NCBI RefSeq assembly: GCF_003443655.1
Contig: NZ_CP031941.1
Span: 2,351,501-2,415,500 of the forward strand
Length of the DNA: 64,000 bases
From: Nostoc sphaeroides
GTDB taxonomy: Bacteria; Cyanobacteriota; Cyanobacteriia; Cyanobacteriales; Nostocaceae
Reading direction: 5' to 3'
The notes below the pieces were generated by a model. The model was given only the letters and a program-made list of their open reading frames with translations, ran no database searches and was not told the DNA's origin. Each line of letters opens with the position of its first letter. Position 1 is the first letter of the stretch. Below, piece after piece: positions 16,427-25,684 of the stretch. The position numbers and the translations under genes were made by a program.

Positions 16427-18642
16427 ATATCTTGAGTGACTTGTTCTTTGCGTAGGTCGAAGTCGTGCCATTTTCCGCGCCAGTGCAGTTTAAATTTTAG
16501 GCGCGTCCAGCCATCAGGGAGATGGGAGTTGGCTACGGGGCCATTTTCGGTTAGTTGAATGCCGCCGAATCCAAAAATTACAGCTTGCCAAACGCCACCA
16601 GCAGTAGCACCGTGAATTCCATCGCTGGTGTTACCTTGGTTATCTTCAAGATCCACCATTAACGCTTGCATAAACACTTGGTAAGCTTCGGATGATTTGC
16701 CCAAATCGGAAGCTAAAATGGCGTGAACTGCTGGGCCAAGGGACGAACCATAAGTAATGTCTGTGCGGGGTGCGTAGTAGTTCCAGTTGGTCTGTAATGC
16801 TTTTTCGTTGTAGGGAAAATCTGCTGATTCCCGCATTAAATAAAGGAGCATCAAAATATCTGGCTGTTTGATTACTTGATATTTATTGGTTTTCTCAATA
16901 CCCAAGATGGCTTGCATGGAGCGATCGCGCCCTTGGTAATCTGCTAAGTTGATATCTTCTAATTGGAAAAATCCCTCGAACTGCTCGATTAGTTCTGTTA
17001 ATGGGTCATGGAGAAACAAGATTTTGGCGATGATATCTTGCCAGTGCGATCGCTCTTGTGGGGTGAGTTTTAGTTTCTCTTCTAGTTCAGTAACTCGTTC
17101 GGGGAACTTGTGAGCCAACCAATCATAAACTGCGATCGCTTTCTCTAAATGCCATTGCGCCATCCGATTTGTAAAGGCGTTGTTGTGGACAAGTTCATGG
17201 TATTCATCTGCTCCAATCACTCCGCGAATTTCATAGCGTTGTAGCTCAGAATTGAATTCAACCCGGCTACCCCAGAAGATGGCGGCATCCAAAATAATCT
17301 CTGCGCCGCGCTGTTGCATCCACTGATCATCACCAGTGGTTTGCCAGTAATTCCAGGCGGCGTAGGGAATATCTGCATTAATATGAATTTCGCGATCGCG
17401 GCACCAAATCCGCACGTCTTCACCATAAAAATCACTATTGAGTCCCCAACGTGGTGTTACTTCATCTCCGGTATCAGCACTTTCCCAGGCAAACATTGCC
17501 CCTTTATATCCGTAATGGATTGCCTTGCGTCTAGCTCCTGGTAAGGTGTGCCAACGGTAACTGAGTAAGTTTCGGGCGATCGCAGGTTGGGTAAACAGAA
17601 AAAAGGGCAGCATAAAAATTTCTGTATCCCAAAAGATATGACCGCGATAGCCAAACCCCGAAAGTGTTTTAGCCGGAATGCTCACCCTATCATCATGGCG
17701 TGACCCAGCAATCAGCAGTTGGAATAAGTTGTAGCGAACAGCAAAAGCAGCTGTGCTATCCCCCTCAATGAGGATGTCACTTTGCTGCCACACCTCATCC
17801 CATGCCTGCTGATTGGCTTTTAATAGTGCTGCGTAGTCTGGCAGTTGCGCGAGTTTTTCTGTAGCTGCGGAAACTGGTGTCTCAGTCTCCCGCGAGGTAA
17901 AAATTATCACAAGCTTTTCTACCGTTACGGTCTGTTGTGATTTAGCCTGGTAGGTCATGCTCAAGGTTGGATAACCAGGTGCGGTACTGACTTGCAAAGA
18001 TGCTTCAGCGCCTGATATTTTCATTGTTGCGCCCATACCGAGTTCAATTCGGGATTGGCGGGTGCGGCGTTGCAACCAGATTCCTTGGTCAGTCTTGCCT
18101 TGATCTAGTCCTTCCCAGTGATTAAAACCCTGATTTTCAGGATAGCCGTTGATACTTCCCTGAACTTCGATTAACCCGTCAAAATCTACTGGAGTTAAAT
18201 GGCAGCGTTGCACCAACACATGCTGATCTGCAAAACTAGCAAAGCGTTCAAAGGTAATATCTATAGTGTTTCCACTGGGAGAGCGCCAACGCATGTAACG
18301 GCTAAGAAGCCCGTAGCGTAAATCAAGCCTTCGTTCGTAGCGCAATATCTCACCTTGATCGAGACGGAAGCGATCGCCATTTACAATCACTATCAAAGGT
18401 AACCAGTCAGGGCAATTTGCCAGTTCAGTGTACACCACCGGCACATCGTCGTAGACACCGTTGATCAAAGTAGCTGGCAATGCATGAGGATAACCTTCCT
18501 CAAAACTGCCTTTTGTTCCTAGATATCCATTGCCGATTGTAAAGACGGTTTCTTTAGAGTGCAATTGATCGGGGTCAAACTGGGTTTCGATTAAGATCCA
18601 GTCTGTGTAGATAAAATTGCGAGAATGACCTTTTGTTTGCAT
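16360..18642 (-). CDS. GH65 disaccharide phosphorylase, 3' end replaced by mobile element
   Basis: A 760-aa glycoside hydrolase family 65 protein (maltose/kojibiose/trehalose phosphorylase type) that would cleave an alpha-disaccharide with phosphate into beta-glucose 1-phosphate plus glucose. Motifs include GNGYLGTKGSFEEGYP near the N-terminus, GYRGHIFWDTEIFMLPFF, and GVIGADEYHELVHNNAFTN with the catalytic-acid Glu. Insertion of element E1 replaced the native tail: the last 20 or so residues (TVQLSPKTLVKTRNF...) and the stop come from the element. Without it the frame would continue about 45 codons as [16 protein letters not shown] to a stop in another repeat. The catalytic core is intact, but the neighbouring pgmB and sucrose synthase are broken. 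Confidence 0.85.
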   Translation of the reverse strand: MQTKGHSRNFIYTDWILIETQFDPDQLHSKETVFTIGNGYLGTKGSFEEGYPHALPATLINGVYDDVPVVYTELANCPDWLPLIVIVNGDRFRLDQGEILRYERRLDLRYGLLSRYMRWRSPSGNTIDITFERFASFADQHVLVQRCHLTPVDFDGLIEVQGSINGYPENQGFNHWEGLDQGKTDQGIWLQRRTRQSRIELGMGATMKISGAEASLQVSTAPGYPTLSMTYQAKSQQTVTVEKLVIIFTSRETETPVSAATEKLAQLPDYAALLKANQQAWDEVWQQSDILIEGDSTAAFAVRYNLFQLLIAGSRHDDRVSIPAKTLSGFGYRGHIFWDTEIFMLPFFLFTQPAIARNLLSYRWHTLPGARRKAIHYGYKGAMFAWESADTGDEVTPRWGLNSDFYGEDVRIWCRDREIHINADIPYAAWNYWQTTGDDQWMQQRGAEIILDAAIFWGSRVEFNSELQRYEIRGVIGADEYHELVHNNAFTNRMAQWHLEKAIAVYDWLAHKFPERVTELEEKLKLTPQERSHWQDIIAKILFLHDPLTELIEQFEGFFQLEDINLADYQGRDRSMQAILGIEKTNKYQVIKQPDILMLLYLMRESADFPYNEKALQTNWNYYAPRTDITYGSSLGPAVHAILASDLGKSSEAYQVFMQALMVDLEDNQGNTSDGIHGATAGGVWQAVIFGFGGIQLTENGPVANSHLPDGWTRLKFKLHWRGKWHDFDLRKEQVTQDINTVQLSPKTLVKTRNFASLQV

Positions 18643-18693
18643 AAGTGGGGAGTGGGGAGTAGGGAATGGGGAATGGGGAATTGGGAAATTTGG

Positions 18694-18966
18694 TGGATGA
18701 ATGAGTCTCTGGGGTGGATGAATGAGTCTCTGGGGTGGATGAATGAGTCTCTGAGGTGGATGAATGAGTCTCTGAGGTGGATGAATGAGTCTCTGAGGTG
18801 GATGAATGAGTCTCTGAGGTGGATGAATGAGTCTCTAAGGTGGATGAATGAGTCTCTGAGGTGGATGAATGAGTCTCTGAGGTGGATGAATGAGTCTCTG
18901 AGGTGGATGAATGAGTCTCTGAGGTGGATGAATGAGTCTCTGAGGTGGATGAATGAGTCTTTAAGC
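18694..18966. repeat. 21-bp tandem array, 13 copies
   Basis: Thirteen copies of GGTGGATGAATGAGTCTCTG plus one base lie just upstream of the GH65 start. The first two copies have GGGG where most others have GAGG, and single changes mark other copies. An open plus-strand frame (WMNESLR heptapeptides) starts inside GH65 and has no ribosome site. A diverged single unit (GAGGTGGATGAACGAGG) sits in the cobN repeat insert near 9450. GGGAATGGGG and CTTCCCCTG repeats flank the array. Confidence 0.9.
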
Positions 18967-19068
18967 CAATGCTTTAACTTCTAACTCCCCCTGCTTCCCC
19001 TGCTTCCCCTGCTTCCCCTGCTCCCCCACTCCCCACTCCCCATTCCCCATTCCCCACTCCCCACTCCC

Positions 19069-19667
19069 TCATCCCCCCTTATGCTTTTCCAACATCTTTT
19101 CGGCTCTAGGTTTATAAATGAGATGAAATAAGGTTTCCATATAGCAGCGATCTCTGGCTTCGTTATTTTCTGGAGCAACAAAATTCCAAAAACTAAACGT
19201 TTTAGCAAGCTGTAGTAATTGATTACTATGTAAATGCCAGTTGTATCTATTATGAATTCGCTGACTCATCCATTCTGAGACTTCGTGCCAATGTTCAGGA
19301 TGTGGGGTTGGTAGCGATTGACTAGGCGATCTCTCACATCTAGCAGCGCTTGAGGCGTCATCTGCTCAAAACTATTAAAATCGGCTGTCAGTTTCCAAAC
19401 TTCCTGGCTAGCAATCCTGGGACGAACCACGAACCAGGTACTTTCCTCTTCAAAAATTATTTCGTGAGTGGACTGGATCAGTTTGCCCACAGAAGAAGAG
19501 TGGTAAAAATAGGCTGGCTTTTGGGATTCATGACAGTAATCGGCAAAAGCTTGCAAAATTTCATTTCTTAGGAAGTAACGCTTACCTGAAGCATTCAACG
19601 TATAAATTAACTGATGTAGAGCAGTTTTTTCATCACCGTTGAAGACAGCTTGAACTAGTTCATACAT
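19069..19667 (-). pseudogene. Sucrose synthase with internal deletion
   Basis: The first 122 or so codons match the regulatory N-terminal domain of cyanobacterial sucrose synthase: RYFLRNEILQAFADYCHESQ, IASQEVWKLTAD, LLDVRDRLVNRYQP. The sequence then jumps, with a frame change near 19300-19315, to the family's extreme C-terminus: PEHWHEVSEWMSQRIHNRYN, LLQLAKTFSFWNF, METLFHLIYKPRAEKMLE. The whole GT-B catalytic region (roughly 600 residues of about 806) is missing. The enzyme normally interconverts sucrose plus UDP with UDP-glucose plus fructose; this copy cannot. It ends against short tandem CTTCCCCTG repeats. Confidence 0.85.
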
Positions 19668-19921
19668 GATGACGAATCCCAGAAATTTAGTTAGGTTACG
19701 ACCTCATATTTTTCTCTAATTCTGTGAGGTACATTTCCGTTTTAATGGTATATGACTATGAAAATTCCTCGCTTCTAGCTCTGGGATGAAATGCTGCGAT
19801 AGCTTCAAATCTATATCTATAGAATGAGGAAATCATGAGTTAAAAATTCATAATTAATATACCAATGTTCATTAGCCAGCAAGCCTATTTCGTCGGGTAA
19901 ACGTAAGTTCAGTACAGACTT

Positions 19922-20096
19922 AGGGCAAATAATGAGTCTGATGCTGACGCAATAGCGATAAGGCAATGAAAATATCCTGAGAATCTGATTGTCTAAGGGT
20001 AACTACTGCCTGCGTCATTACTTGTGCGATCGTCACCGTAGATAAGTCTATTCCAGCAGCTATAAGCCTAAGTACATCTTTTTCAGTAATAATACT
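19922..20096 (-). pseudogene. CBS-domain protein remnant
   Basis: An open stretch on the minus strand reads SIITEKDVLRLIAAGIDLS, TVTIAQVMTQAVVTLRQSDS, then QDIFIALSLLRQHQTHYLP. This is the pattern of the tandem CBS pairs at the N-terminus of Nostoc multi-domain sensor kinases (V-L-T-x-D-VLRL ... VMT-PVxTL). No start, second half or downstream kinase remains. The remaining intergenic sequence 19668-20340 shows no gene. Confidence 0.65.
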
Positions 20097-20340
20097 TAAT
20101 AAATTTACTTAGTGGGTGGCACGCTACAAGTAAGTCTGCTTTTAAGTCCCATTGATGTCATTACTTAAGAAATATGTATAAATAATACGAGATTATTAAG
20201 TGTTTTCAATTTACTCACAAGTTCCTCAAATTTAAATACTATAGTAAAAATACAGACACATTGTTTTAAATACTTACGGGCTTGTCAACTGGCTACCCTG
20301 ATTTGCAATAACACTTTTATTAACAGGATTTGAGAAAAAT

Positions 20341-20592
20341 ATGAATTACTGTCCTTGCTGTTCAAGTCTACTTTTAGAACATGTACGCGGTGCAGAAAGT
20401 TACTGGTTTTGTCGCCACTGCTGGCAAGAAATGCCTGTTTATAATCTGAACCAATCCAGTTCATTCACCGAGGCTGTCAAGGGAAAAATACTTAGAAAAC
20501 CTCAACAAGAAAGACGTATAAATACTACCGTTTACGCAAGCAAATGGCAATCTATCACCGAATGGATAGGGCTAGAAGAATTGTCTGTCTAA
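20341..20592 (+). CDS. Small zinc-ribbon protein
   Basis: An 83-aa protein with an N-terminal treble-clef-like ribbon MNYCPCCSSLLL ... YWFCRHCWQEMP (CPCC and CRHC, four or more cysteines at 4, 7, 28 and 31). A basic segment (KILRKPQQERR) and a C-terminal conserved-looking SKWQSITEWIGLEELSV follow. Related small ribbon proteins are common in filamentous cyanobacteria; the function is unknown to me. It stands alone, with a clean ATG and a long AT-rich leader. Confidence 0.65.
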   Translation: MNYCPCCSSLLLEHVRGAESYWFCRHCWQEMPVYNLNQSSSFTEAVKGKILRKPQQERRINTTVYASKWQSITEWIGLEELSV

Positions 20593-20640
20593 TCCTAAGT
20601 GACTGAAATTGGTTTAGTATAATTTTTTCTTCCACCAAGG

Positions 20641-21117
20641 AATCGTCTTGACACTCCCCGTGCTAAAGCAATGGGGATTCTACATTCATAGACTCGCCGT
20701 TAGACGACAGGCTTGCGCCAACCGCCCAAGAGGGCAAATCTCCTGTAGCGTAAATTCCGGTATGCCCTACCATACTCACCCCTAATTTCAAAATATTGAT
20801 GCTAGCGTTTATGTCCCTATCCGCTACATAGTTGCAATGTGGGCAAACATGAGTTCTTGTAGACAGAGATTTTTTCACTTTCTCGCCACAGACAGAACTG
20901 ATGCGTTTGCCCTGCTACTAAAAGGCTCCGCCTTCCGCCTTCGTTACTCGCCAATAAAGTGTATTTCCAGCCCAATACTGCTCGGTTAAGGTTAAAAAAT
21001 AAAAATGTGTAGGTTGGGTTGAGGAACGAAACCCAACCTAAAAGTGGGGTTTGTTGAGCTTTAGCTCAACCCAACCTACGAATATTGTTAACCGAGCAGT
21101 ATTGATTTCCAGCCTTT
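20641..21117 (-). pseudogene. IS200/IS605-type TnpB (OrfB) relic, interrupted by element E2
   Basis: The C-terminal end of a TnpB-like nuclease is readable: ISSVCGEKVKKSLSTRTHVC then PHCNYVADRDINASINILKL. This has the CxxC...CxxC zinc finger and the RuvC-III Asp (DRDINA). An in-frame TAG lies just upstream, and a short AGNTLYWRVTKA segment survives. Element E2 is inserted in that segment. At 20648-20680 the palindromic end TTGACACTCCCCGTGCTAAA is of the type found at IS605 right ends. Inactive. Confidence 0.72.
20973..21104. mobile_element. Non-autonomous element E2 (core B, 132 bp)
   Basis: The ends are CAATACTGCTCGGTTAAGG and GTTAACCGAGCAGTATTG. The core is an inverted pair of AGGTTGGGTTGAG and CTCAACCCAACCT. 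Perfect 10-bp target duplication ATTTCCAGCC at 20963-20972 and 21105-21114. Right after it (21118-21163) is the right half of another, older core-B copy ending AACCCAAGCGTATT. Confidence 0.88.
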
Positions 21118-21295
21118 GTCCCAACCTACGCAGTTTAAGGTTTGTGGCGCTAACCCAAGCGTATTACTTTATAAATAACCAGTAATAATCTATTGTTTAT
21201 AACCCTCAACTTAATTAGAGGGTTTTTAATGCTGAAAAATGAATTTTTAATTTTATTAGGATGCTGCTAAGAAGGTTCAGCTTCCAAATGCAGCC

Positions 21296-21517
21296 TCAAT
21301 CATCTTCCCACAATTCGTGATTCAGGAGGTCGATGATTCTATCTCTGAGCAAAAATTCGTTTTTTTCTAACTCAAGTTCAAAATTAACCCAGTCAGGATG
21401 AGGAATATATTTACAGAGGGTATAAATTGACTGCTGACGGTTAACAAGTCTCTTTTTTACAAGTTGAAGTGCATCTTCCTTGATAACCTCAATGTCGTAT
21501 TTAACCGTAGTATTCAT
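21296..21517 (-). CDS. DUF4327-type small cyanobacterial protein
   Basis: A 73-aa protein when started at ATG 21517, which follows AAGGAACGAG at a good distance; an upstream in-frame start at 21538 is less likely. Features are YDIEVIKEDALQLVKKRLVN, RQQSIYTLCKYIPHPDW, and an acidic tail with LRDRIIDLLNHELWEDD. This fits the DUF4327 pattern (EV...LV..G.V.R.Q.I..LC.YI) as I recall it. Function unknown. A core-B element relic lies about 130 bp beyond its 5' side, and nothing co-directional is adjacent. Confidence 0.65.
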   Translation of the reverse strand: MNTTVKYDIEVIKEDALQLVKKRLVNRQQSIYTLCKYIPHPDWVNFELELEKNEFLLRDRIIDLLNHELWEDD

Positions 21518-21987
21518 AGCTCGTTCCTTTATTTTCAATCAAGGAATTAAAAATCAAAACAATAGTTGCTTTGACTCTCCCTTAAACTTATCAAATAAAA
21601 TTGGCGAGAATTGTAAAGAATCAAGACATTAACCCTTGCAGTAAGTTAGATATAGTGATTCTCAATTCAATCAGGGCGTGTCCCTACTAGTATCTGTGGT
21701 TAATTATTTTTTTTGTACTTTACCCATACGGTAACTGCTATATGTCAGTAATATCGTCTCTGAGTCACCAAGCATACCCCCTCTGGAGAGATTCTTGCAG
21801 AGTAAGAAGGCTGGAATAACAAGCTGTAAACATCAAGACAGTAGATAAATACTGCGTAGGTTTTGAGTCGATCCCCCCAACCCCCCCCAAATAAATTGGA
21901 GGGCTTATTTTCCCCCAATTTATCGGGGGACTAAAGGGGATCTTCAAGGGAGCATCTCAATGAGTGTAAAAACACGCCCTAGCCCTG

Positions 21988-22089
21988 GCGAATGGAATTC
22001 GCGGCTATACAGACAAAACCCACCTCCGTGGGTTTCAAATTCCTGGAGTCCGCGGGACGAAAGTTTGTGTAGCCGCGATTTCTAATCGC
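21988..22089. repeat. Dispersed inverted repeat around GCGGCTA...TAGCCGC
   Basis: The outer arms GCGAATGGAATTCGCGGCTA and TAGCCGCGATTTCTAATCGC are imperfect inverted repeats, enclosing AAACCCACCTCCGTGGGTTT, itself a hairpin. No coding content. The surrounding 21539-22233 otherwise shows only G/C-tract repeats (CCCCCCAACCCCCC) and no gene. Confidence 0.6.
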
Positions 22090-22233
22090 AAGGTATATTT
22101 GCTTTCGCACAGATGCTCCCGATCTTCAATGACTATGCACCAAAACCCGAGCAGTATTGGGATGTAGATGCTCTCTGGGCGACTTGCCAAAATGTAGGCT
22201 AGGGTAAAGAACATTCTCCAAAAAACTTATACT

Positions 22234-23466
22234 ATGCTTTTGAATCTTGATAAAGTTCGGCAATATTTTCCCGCTCTAGCTGGTGAATGGACATTTTTTG
22301 ATAATGCTGGCGGCTCACAAACCCTGAAAAAAGTAGTAGATAGAATTAGCGAATTCCTCCTGAGTTCTGATGTCCAGTTGGGAGCTTCTTATGCAGTTTC
22401 TCAACTTGCAGGAGAACGATTGGCTTTAGCAACTAGAGGAATGGCTACTTTCATTAATGCCAATTCTTATAAAGAAGTGGTTATGGGCCCATCTACTACG
22501 ATGATGTTAAAAGTTCTTTCTATTTGTCTTGGTCAAACCTTTACGCCTGGTGATGAAATTATTGTGACTAATTGTGACCATGAGGCCAATATTGGTGCTT
22601 GGGTGGCTCTCGAAAAACAAGGAATGAAGGTTAAAGTGTGGCAAATTCGCCCAGACACCCTGGAACTTCATTTAGCAGATTTAGAACCTTTGATGAGTCA
22701 GCGTACAAAACTAGTAGCTTTGACTCATGCTTCTAATGTTCTGGGAACCATCAATCCTATCAAAGAAATTGCTGCATTTGTACACGATCGCAACGCGATG
22801 ATTTGTGTGGATGGTGTAGCTTATGCACCCCACAGGTTAGTTGATGTCCAAGATTTGGATGTTGATTTCTATACTTTGAGTTGTTATAAAGTTTACGGGC
22901 CACATCATGCTTTACTTTATGGCAAAGAAGAACATTTATTAAGATTACCTGGTCTTAACCATTATTTTATTGACCAAACAGATATACCTTATAAATTTCA
23001 GTTAGGGAATGTCAATTTTGAATTAAGTTATGGCATGTTGGGTTTATGTGATTATCTAAGTGAATTAGCACAATTACACTACGGCGAACAAACTGCACCT
23101 GATTTGAGAAATCAAATGGTGCAAGCGTTTGATTTAATTAGCATACATGAAGAACATATTAGCGATCGCCTCTTAAATTACCTTAACAGCAAGTCTAATG
23201 TGCGAGTAATTGGTCAATCAAAAGCTGACCGTAAATTTCGTGTACCAACTATATCTTTTGTCGTAGATGGAATGAATAGCTCAACCATTCCGGCAAAAAT
23301 TGACCAACATTATATTGCGATTCGCTACGGAGACTTTTATGCTAAACGGCTGATTGAATACCTGGGTTTAGCCTCGCAAGGTGGAATAGTCCGGGTGAGT
23401 ATGGTGCATTACAATACTCTTGAGGAAGTTAACAGTTTGATTGAGGCTTTTGAACAGGTATTTTAA
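22234..23466 (+). CDS. Cysteine desulfurase-like aminotransferase class V protein
   Basis: A 410-aa PLP-dependent fold-type I protein of the class V (NifS/SufS/CsdA-like) group. The PLP-binding region includes TNCDHEANIGAW (the aromatic-stacking His) and CVDGVAYAPH (Asp). The Schiff-base lysine is in SCYKVYGPHHALLYG. The N-terminus FPALAGEWTFFDNAGGSQT and the C-terminal IRYGDFYAKRLIEYLGL match the cysteine desulfurase-like subgroup seen across bacteria. Whether it really desulfurates cysteine is uncertain, because the usual active-site cysteine loop is not obvious. It stands alone, with two mobile elements just downstream. Confidence 0.8.
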   Translation: MLLNLDKVRQYFPALAGEWTFFDNAGGSQTLKKVVDRISEFLLSSDVQLGASYAVSQLAGERLALATRGMATFINANSYKEVVMGPSTTMMLKVLSICLGQTFTPGDEIIVTNCDHEANIGAWVALEKQGMKVKVWQIRPDTLELHLADLEPLMSQRTKLVALTHASNVLGTINPIKEIAAFVHDRNAMICVDGVAYAPHRLVDVQDLDVDFYTLSCYKVYGPHHALLYGKEEHLLRLPGLNHYFIDQTDIPYKFQLGNVNFELSYGMLGLCDYLSELAQLHYGEQTAPDLRNQMVQAFDLISIHEEHISDRLLNYLNSKSNVRVIGQSKADRKFRVPTISFVVDGMNSSTIPAKIDQHYIAIRYGDFYAKRLIEYLGLASQGGIVRVSMVHYNTLEEVNSLIEAFEQVF

Positions 23467-23593
23467 AATTGGGCATTTGTCATTTGTCATTTGTAATAGG
23501 TTATTCTCCTTGTCTCCATTGTCTAAGCTGTTATGCAAATAATATTGTACATTTACCTGATGACTGTTGACGGTTGACTGATGACCGTTAAGC

Positions 23594-23695
23594 CAATACC
23601 GTTCAGTTAAACCCAAAAACCTTGGTAGAGACGCGAAATTTCGCGTCTCTACAGGTCTAAAATCAGTACCAAAAATCCTTAACTGAACCGTATTG
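23594..23695. mobile_element. Non-autonomous element E3 (core A, 102 bp)
   Basis: The same ends and GACGCGAAATTTCGCGTC palindrome as E1, in reverse orientation (CAATACCGTTCAGTTAA ... TTAACTGAACCGTATTG). No clean target duplication: ACCGTTAAGC is on the left and ACCAATAACC on the right. It lies within GACGGTTGAC / GTCAACCGTC repeats. Confidence 0.8.
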
Positions 23696-23780
23696 ACCAA
23701 TAACCGTCAACCGTCAACTGTCAACGATTATAAAGAATGTTTATATAATTTAGACGCATATCAGCTTATTACCCATTACT

Positions 23781-23902
23781 CAATACGCTTGGGTTAAGGC
23801 TAAAACTCTGTTATCCAAGTCAATTTTTTAACGAACCGCCAAGACGCAGAGGACGCAGAGAGAAGAAAGAGAAGGAAAAAATTGCTTAACTGAACTGTAT
23901 TG
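23781..23902. mobile_element. Non-autonomous element E4 (core C, 122 bp)
   Basis: The ends are CAATACGCTTGGGTTAAGG and GCTTAACTGAACTGTATTG. The core contains AACGAACCGCCAAGACGCAG followed by GAGAAGAAAGAG. The flanks ACCCATTACT / ATCCATTACT match in 9 of 10 positions and are the likely target duplication. Its right end supplies the last codons and stop of moeA. Confidence 0.82.
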
Positions 23903-25271
23903 ATCCATTACTAAGCTGCAAAACTTGCACCTCTTCTTGTGGGTAAATTAATGTTTTACCCACTGGGAGAACAGCTAAAGCATTGGTTTGAGCTAAATTA
24001 ATTAAATTGCCGGAACTTTGACTACCATCAGCTTGATGAAATTCGTAAACTCCATCAATTAAATGCAATTTACCCCAAAGGTAAGTTTCGCGTTTGCCAT
24101 TCGATCGCAACTCATGATGCGATCGCACTTTCAAAAACACTGGTTCCCAACCTTCAGTAATTCCCGAAAGTTTCTTGATTGCTGGTAGCACAAACCGCCA
24201 AAATGTCACCAATACAGCAGCAGGGTTTCCTGGTAAACCAAAATAAAGTGGCGAGTTTGTAGAGACGCGATTAATCGCGTCTGTAGGATTAATCGCGTCT
24301 GTAGGATTAATCGCGTCTGTAGGATTAATCGCGTCTGTAGGATTAATCGCGTCTGTATGATTAATCGCGTCTGTATGATTAATCGCGTCTGTGCTGGAGA
24401 ATGTAGCGACGGTGAGGGGTTTTCCTGGCCTCATTTCTACAGAGCGAATGTGGATTTTTGCTTTTAGTGACTCTAGAATTTTATCAACATAGTCATAATC
24501 TCCTACTGAGACACCACCAGAAGAGAGAACTATATCAGCGATCGCAACAGCATGGGCAATAACTTTCTCCAAAGCAACTGGATCATCTTTGACTATGCCT
24601 AAAAGTATTGGTTCTGCGCCACTTTGTCTCACCAAAGCTGCTAGCGCATACTGATTAGAATCGACAATTTGCCCTGGTTGCAAGGGTTGATCAACTGTCA
24701 TCAACTCATCACCGGTGGAAAAAATTGCCACACGCGGACGGCGATAAACACTTAATTGCGGACATTGTGCTGCCGCCAATACGGCAATTTCTGGAGCATT
24801 TAATTTAATTCCTGCTGGTAGTAATTGTGTTCCAGATTGATAAAAAGATGCTTTGTGTCTGACAAATTCTTGCGGTTTTGGCGCATCCAGAATAAATACA
24901 CGGTTTTCCTCGCGGCGTGTCTTTTCTTGCATGACTACAGTATCCGCACCTGCTGGGATCACCGCACCTGTGAAAATCCGCGCGGCTTGCCCTGGTTGAA
25001 TTGTAGACTTGGGCTGATACCCAGCCGGAATATCTTCAACAATTTCTAAAACGGCTGGGTTTTCGCTGCTATGCTGTACATCTTCGTAGCGAACTGCGTA
25101 GCCATCCATTGCCGAATTATCCCAATGGGGAAAATCTAGCGGACTGGTGACAGGTACTGCCAAAATCCGACTATCTGCTACTAATAAATCGACAACTTCT
25201 GTATCTTGTTGGTGATTCAACGGTTGTACTAAATTTAAAATAATTGCTTGTGCATCGCTGACTGATACCAT
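23886..25271 (-). CDS. moeA: Molybdopterin molybdenumtransferase MoeA with in-frame minisatellite
   Basis: MoeA inserts molybdenum into adenylylated molybdopterin. Motifs include DNSAMDGYAVR (domain I), PAGADTVVMQEKT, FSTGDEL, VLSSGGVSVGDYD and GLPGNPAAVLVTF, the last being the conserved C-terminal loop. I chose ATG 25271, which follows GGAGGCGATCGCT, over the TTG at 25286. Between VATFSS and SPLYFGLPGNP, seven 6-residue units (TDAINP/TDAINH) are inserted at about 24258-24395 by 18-bp tandem repeats of ATTAATCGCGTCTGTAGG. The last residues (SIQFS) and the stop come from element E4. The active-site loops are intact, so it is probably functional. Confidence 0.9.
   Translation of the reverse strand: MVSVSDAQAIILNLVQPLNHQQDTEVVDLLVADSRILAVPVTSPLDFPHWDNSAMDGYAVRYEDVQHSSENPAVLEIVEDIPAGYQPKSTIQPGQAARIFTGAVIPAGADTVVMQEKTRREENRVFILDAPKPQEFVRHKASFYQSGTQLLPAGIKLNAPEIAVLAAAQCPQLSVYRRPRVAIFSTGDELMTVDQPLQPGQIVDSNQYALAALVRQSGAEPILLGIVKDDPVALEKVIAHAVAIADIVLSSGGVSVGDYDYVDKILESLKAKIHIRSVEMRPGKPLTVATFSSTDAINHTDAINHTDAINPTDAINPTDAINPTDAINPTDAINRVSTNSPLYFGLPGNPAAVLVTFWRFVLPAIKKLSGITEGWEPVFLKVRSHHELRSNGKRETYLWGKLHLIDGVYEFHQADGSQSSGNLINLAQTNALAVLPVGKTLIYPQEEVQVLQLSNGSIQFS
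24258..24395. repeat. 18-bp tandem array inside moeA
   Basis: Seven units of ATTAATCGCGTCTGTAGG (two with TATG in place of TAGG) begin from a GACGCGATTAATCGCGTC palindrome. They preserve the reading frame and add about 45 residues in a surface-loop position just before the GLPGNP motif. Confidence 0.9.
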
Positions 25272-25528
25272 AGCGATCGCCTCCAAATTTTTCTTTTATC
25301 CCTTTGACTAATTTTAGATTTTAGACTTCGGCTTACCTCGGCTCCGCTCGGCACAAGTCGCTCAGTCGAACGATTTTAAATTTTGGATTGAATTAGGACT
25401 TACGCACAAATAACGGAAAATCGAACCACAGAAGCACAGAGAACACGGAGTAATAAGAGTTTGAGAGGTATTTTGTGTAATTACTGAATATTTCTCAAAA
25501 ACAGATTAAAAATTGATACCTGATAACT

Positions 25529-25664
25529 CAATACAGTTCAGTTAGTGCCAAAAACCTTGAAATATGTAGGTTGGGTTGAGGAACGAAACCCAACATTTTC
25601 GGGGCTTTGTTGGGTTGCGCCTTGCTTAACCCAACCTACAATTTTCCTTAACCCAAGCGTATTA
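25529..25664. mobile_element. Non-autonomous element E5 (core B, 136 bp)
   Basis: CAATACAGTTCAGTTA at the left end, AACCCAAGCGTATTA at the right (last base A instead of G). Perfect 10-bp target duplication CCTGATAACT at 25519-25528 and 25665-25674. It lies just beyond the kinase gene's 3' end. The rest of 25287-25528 holds palindromic CGGCTCCGCTCGGC repeats and a lone TAGGACTTACGCA end (25393-25405). Confidence 0.88.
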
Positions 25665-25684
25665 CCTGATAACTGTTCACTGAT

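Noticed and set aside
18625..18984. Open frame of WMNESLR heptapeptides
   Set aside because: It begins inside the GH65 gene on the other strand, has no ribosome site, and consists wholly of tandem repeat.
23584..23705. Target duplication for element E3
   Set aside because: Flanks ACCGTTAAGC and ACCAATAACC do not match well enough; the flanks have been rearranged or the copy is old.
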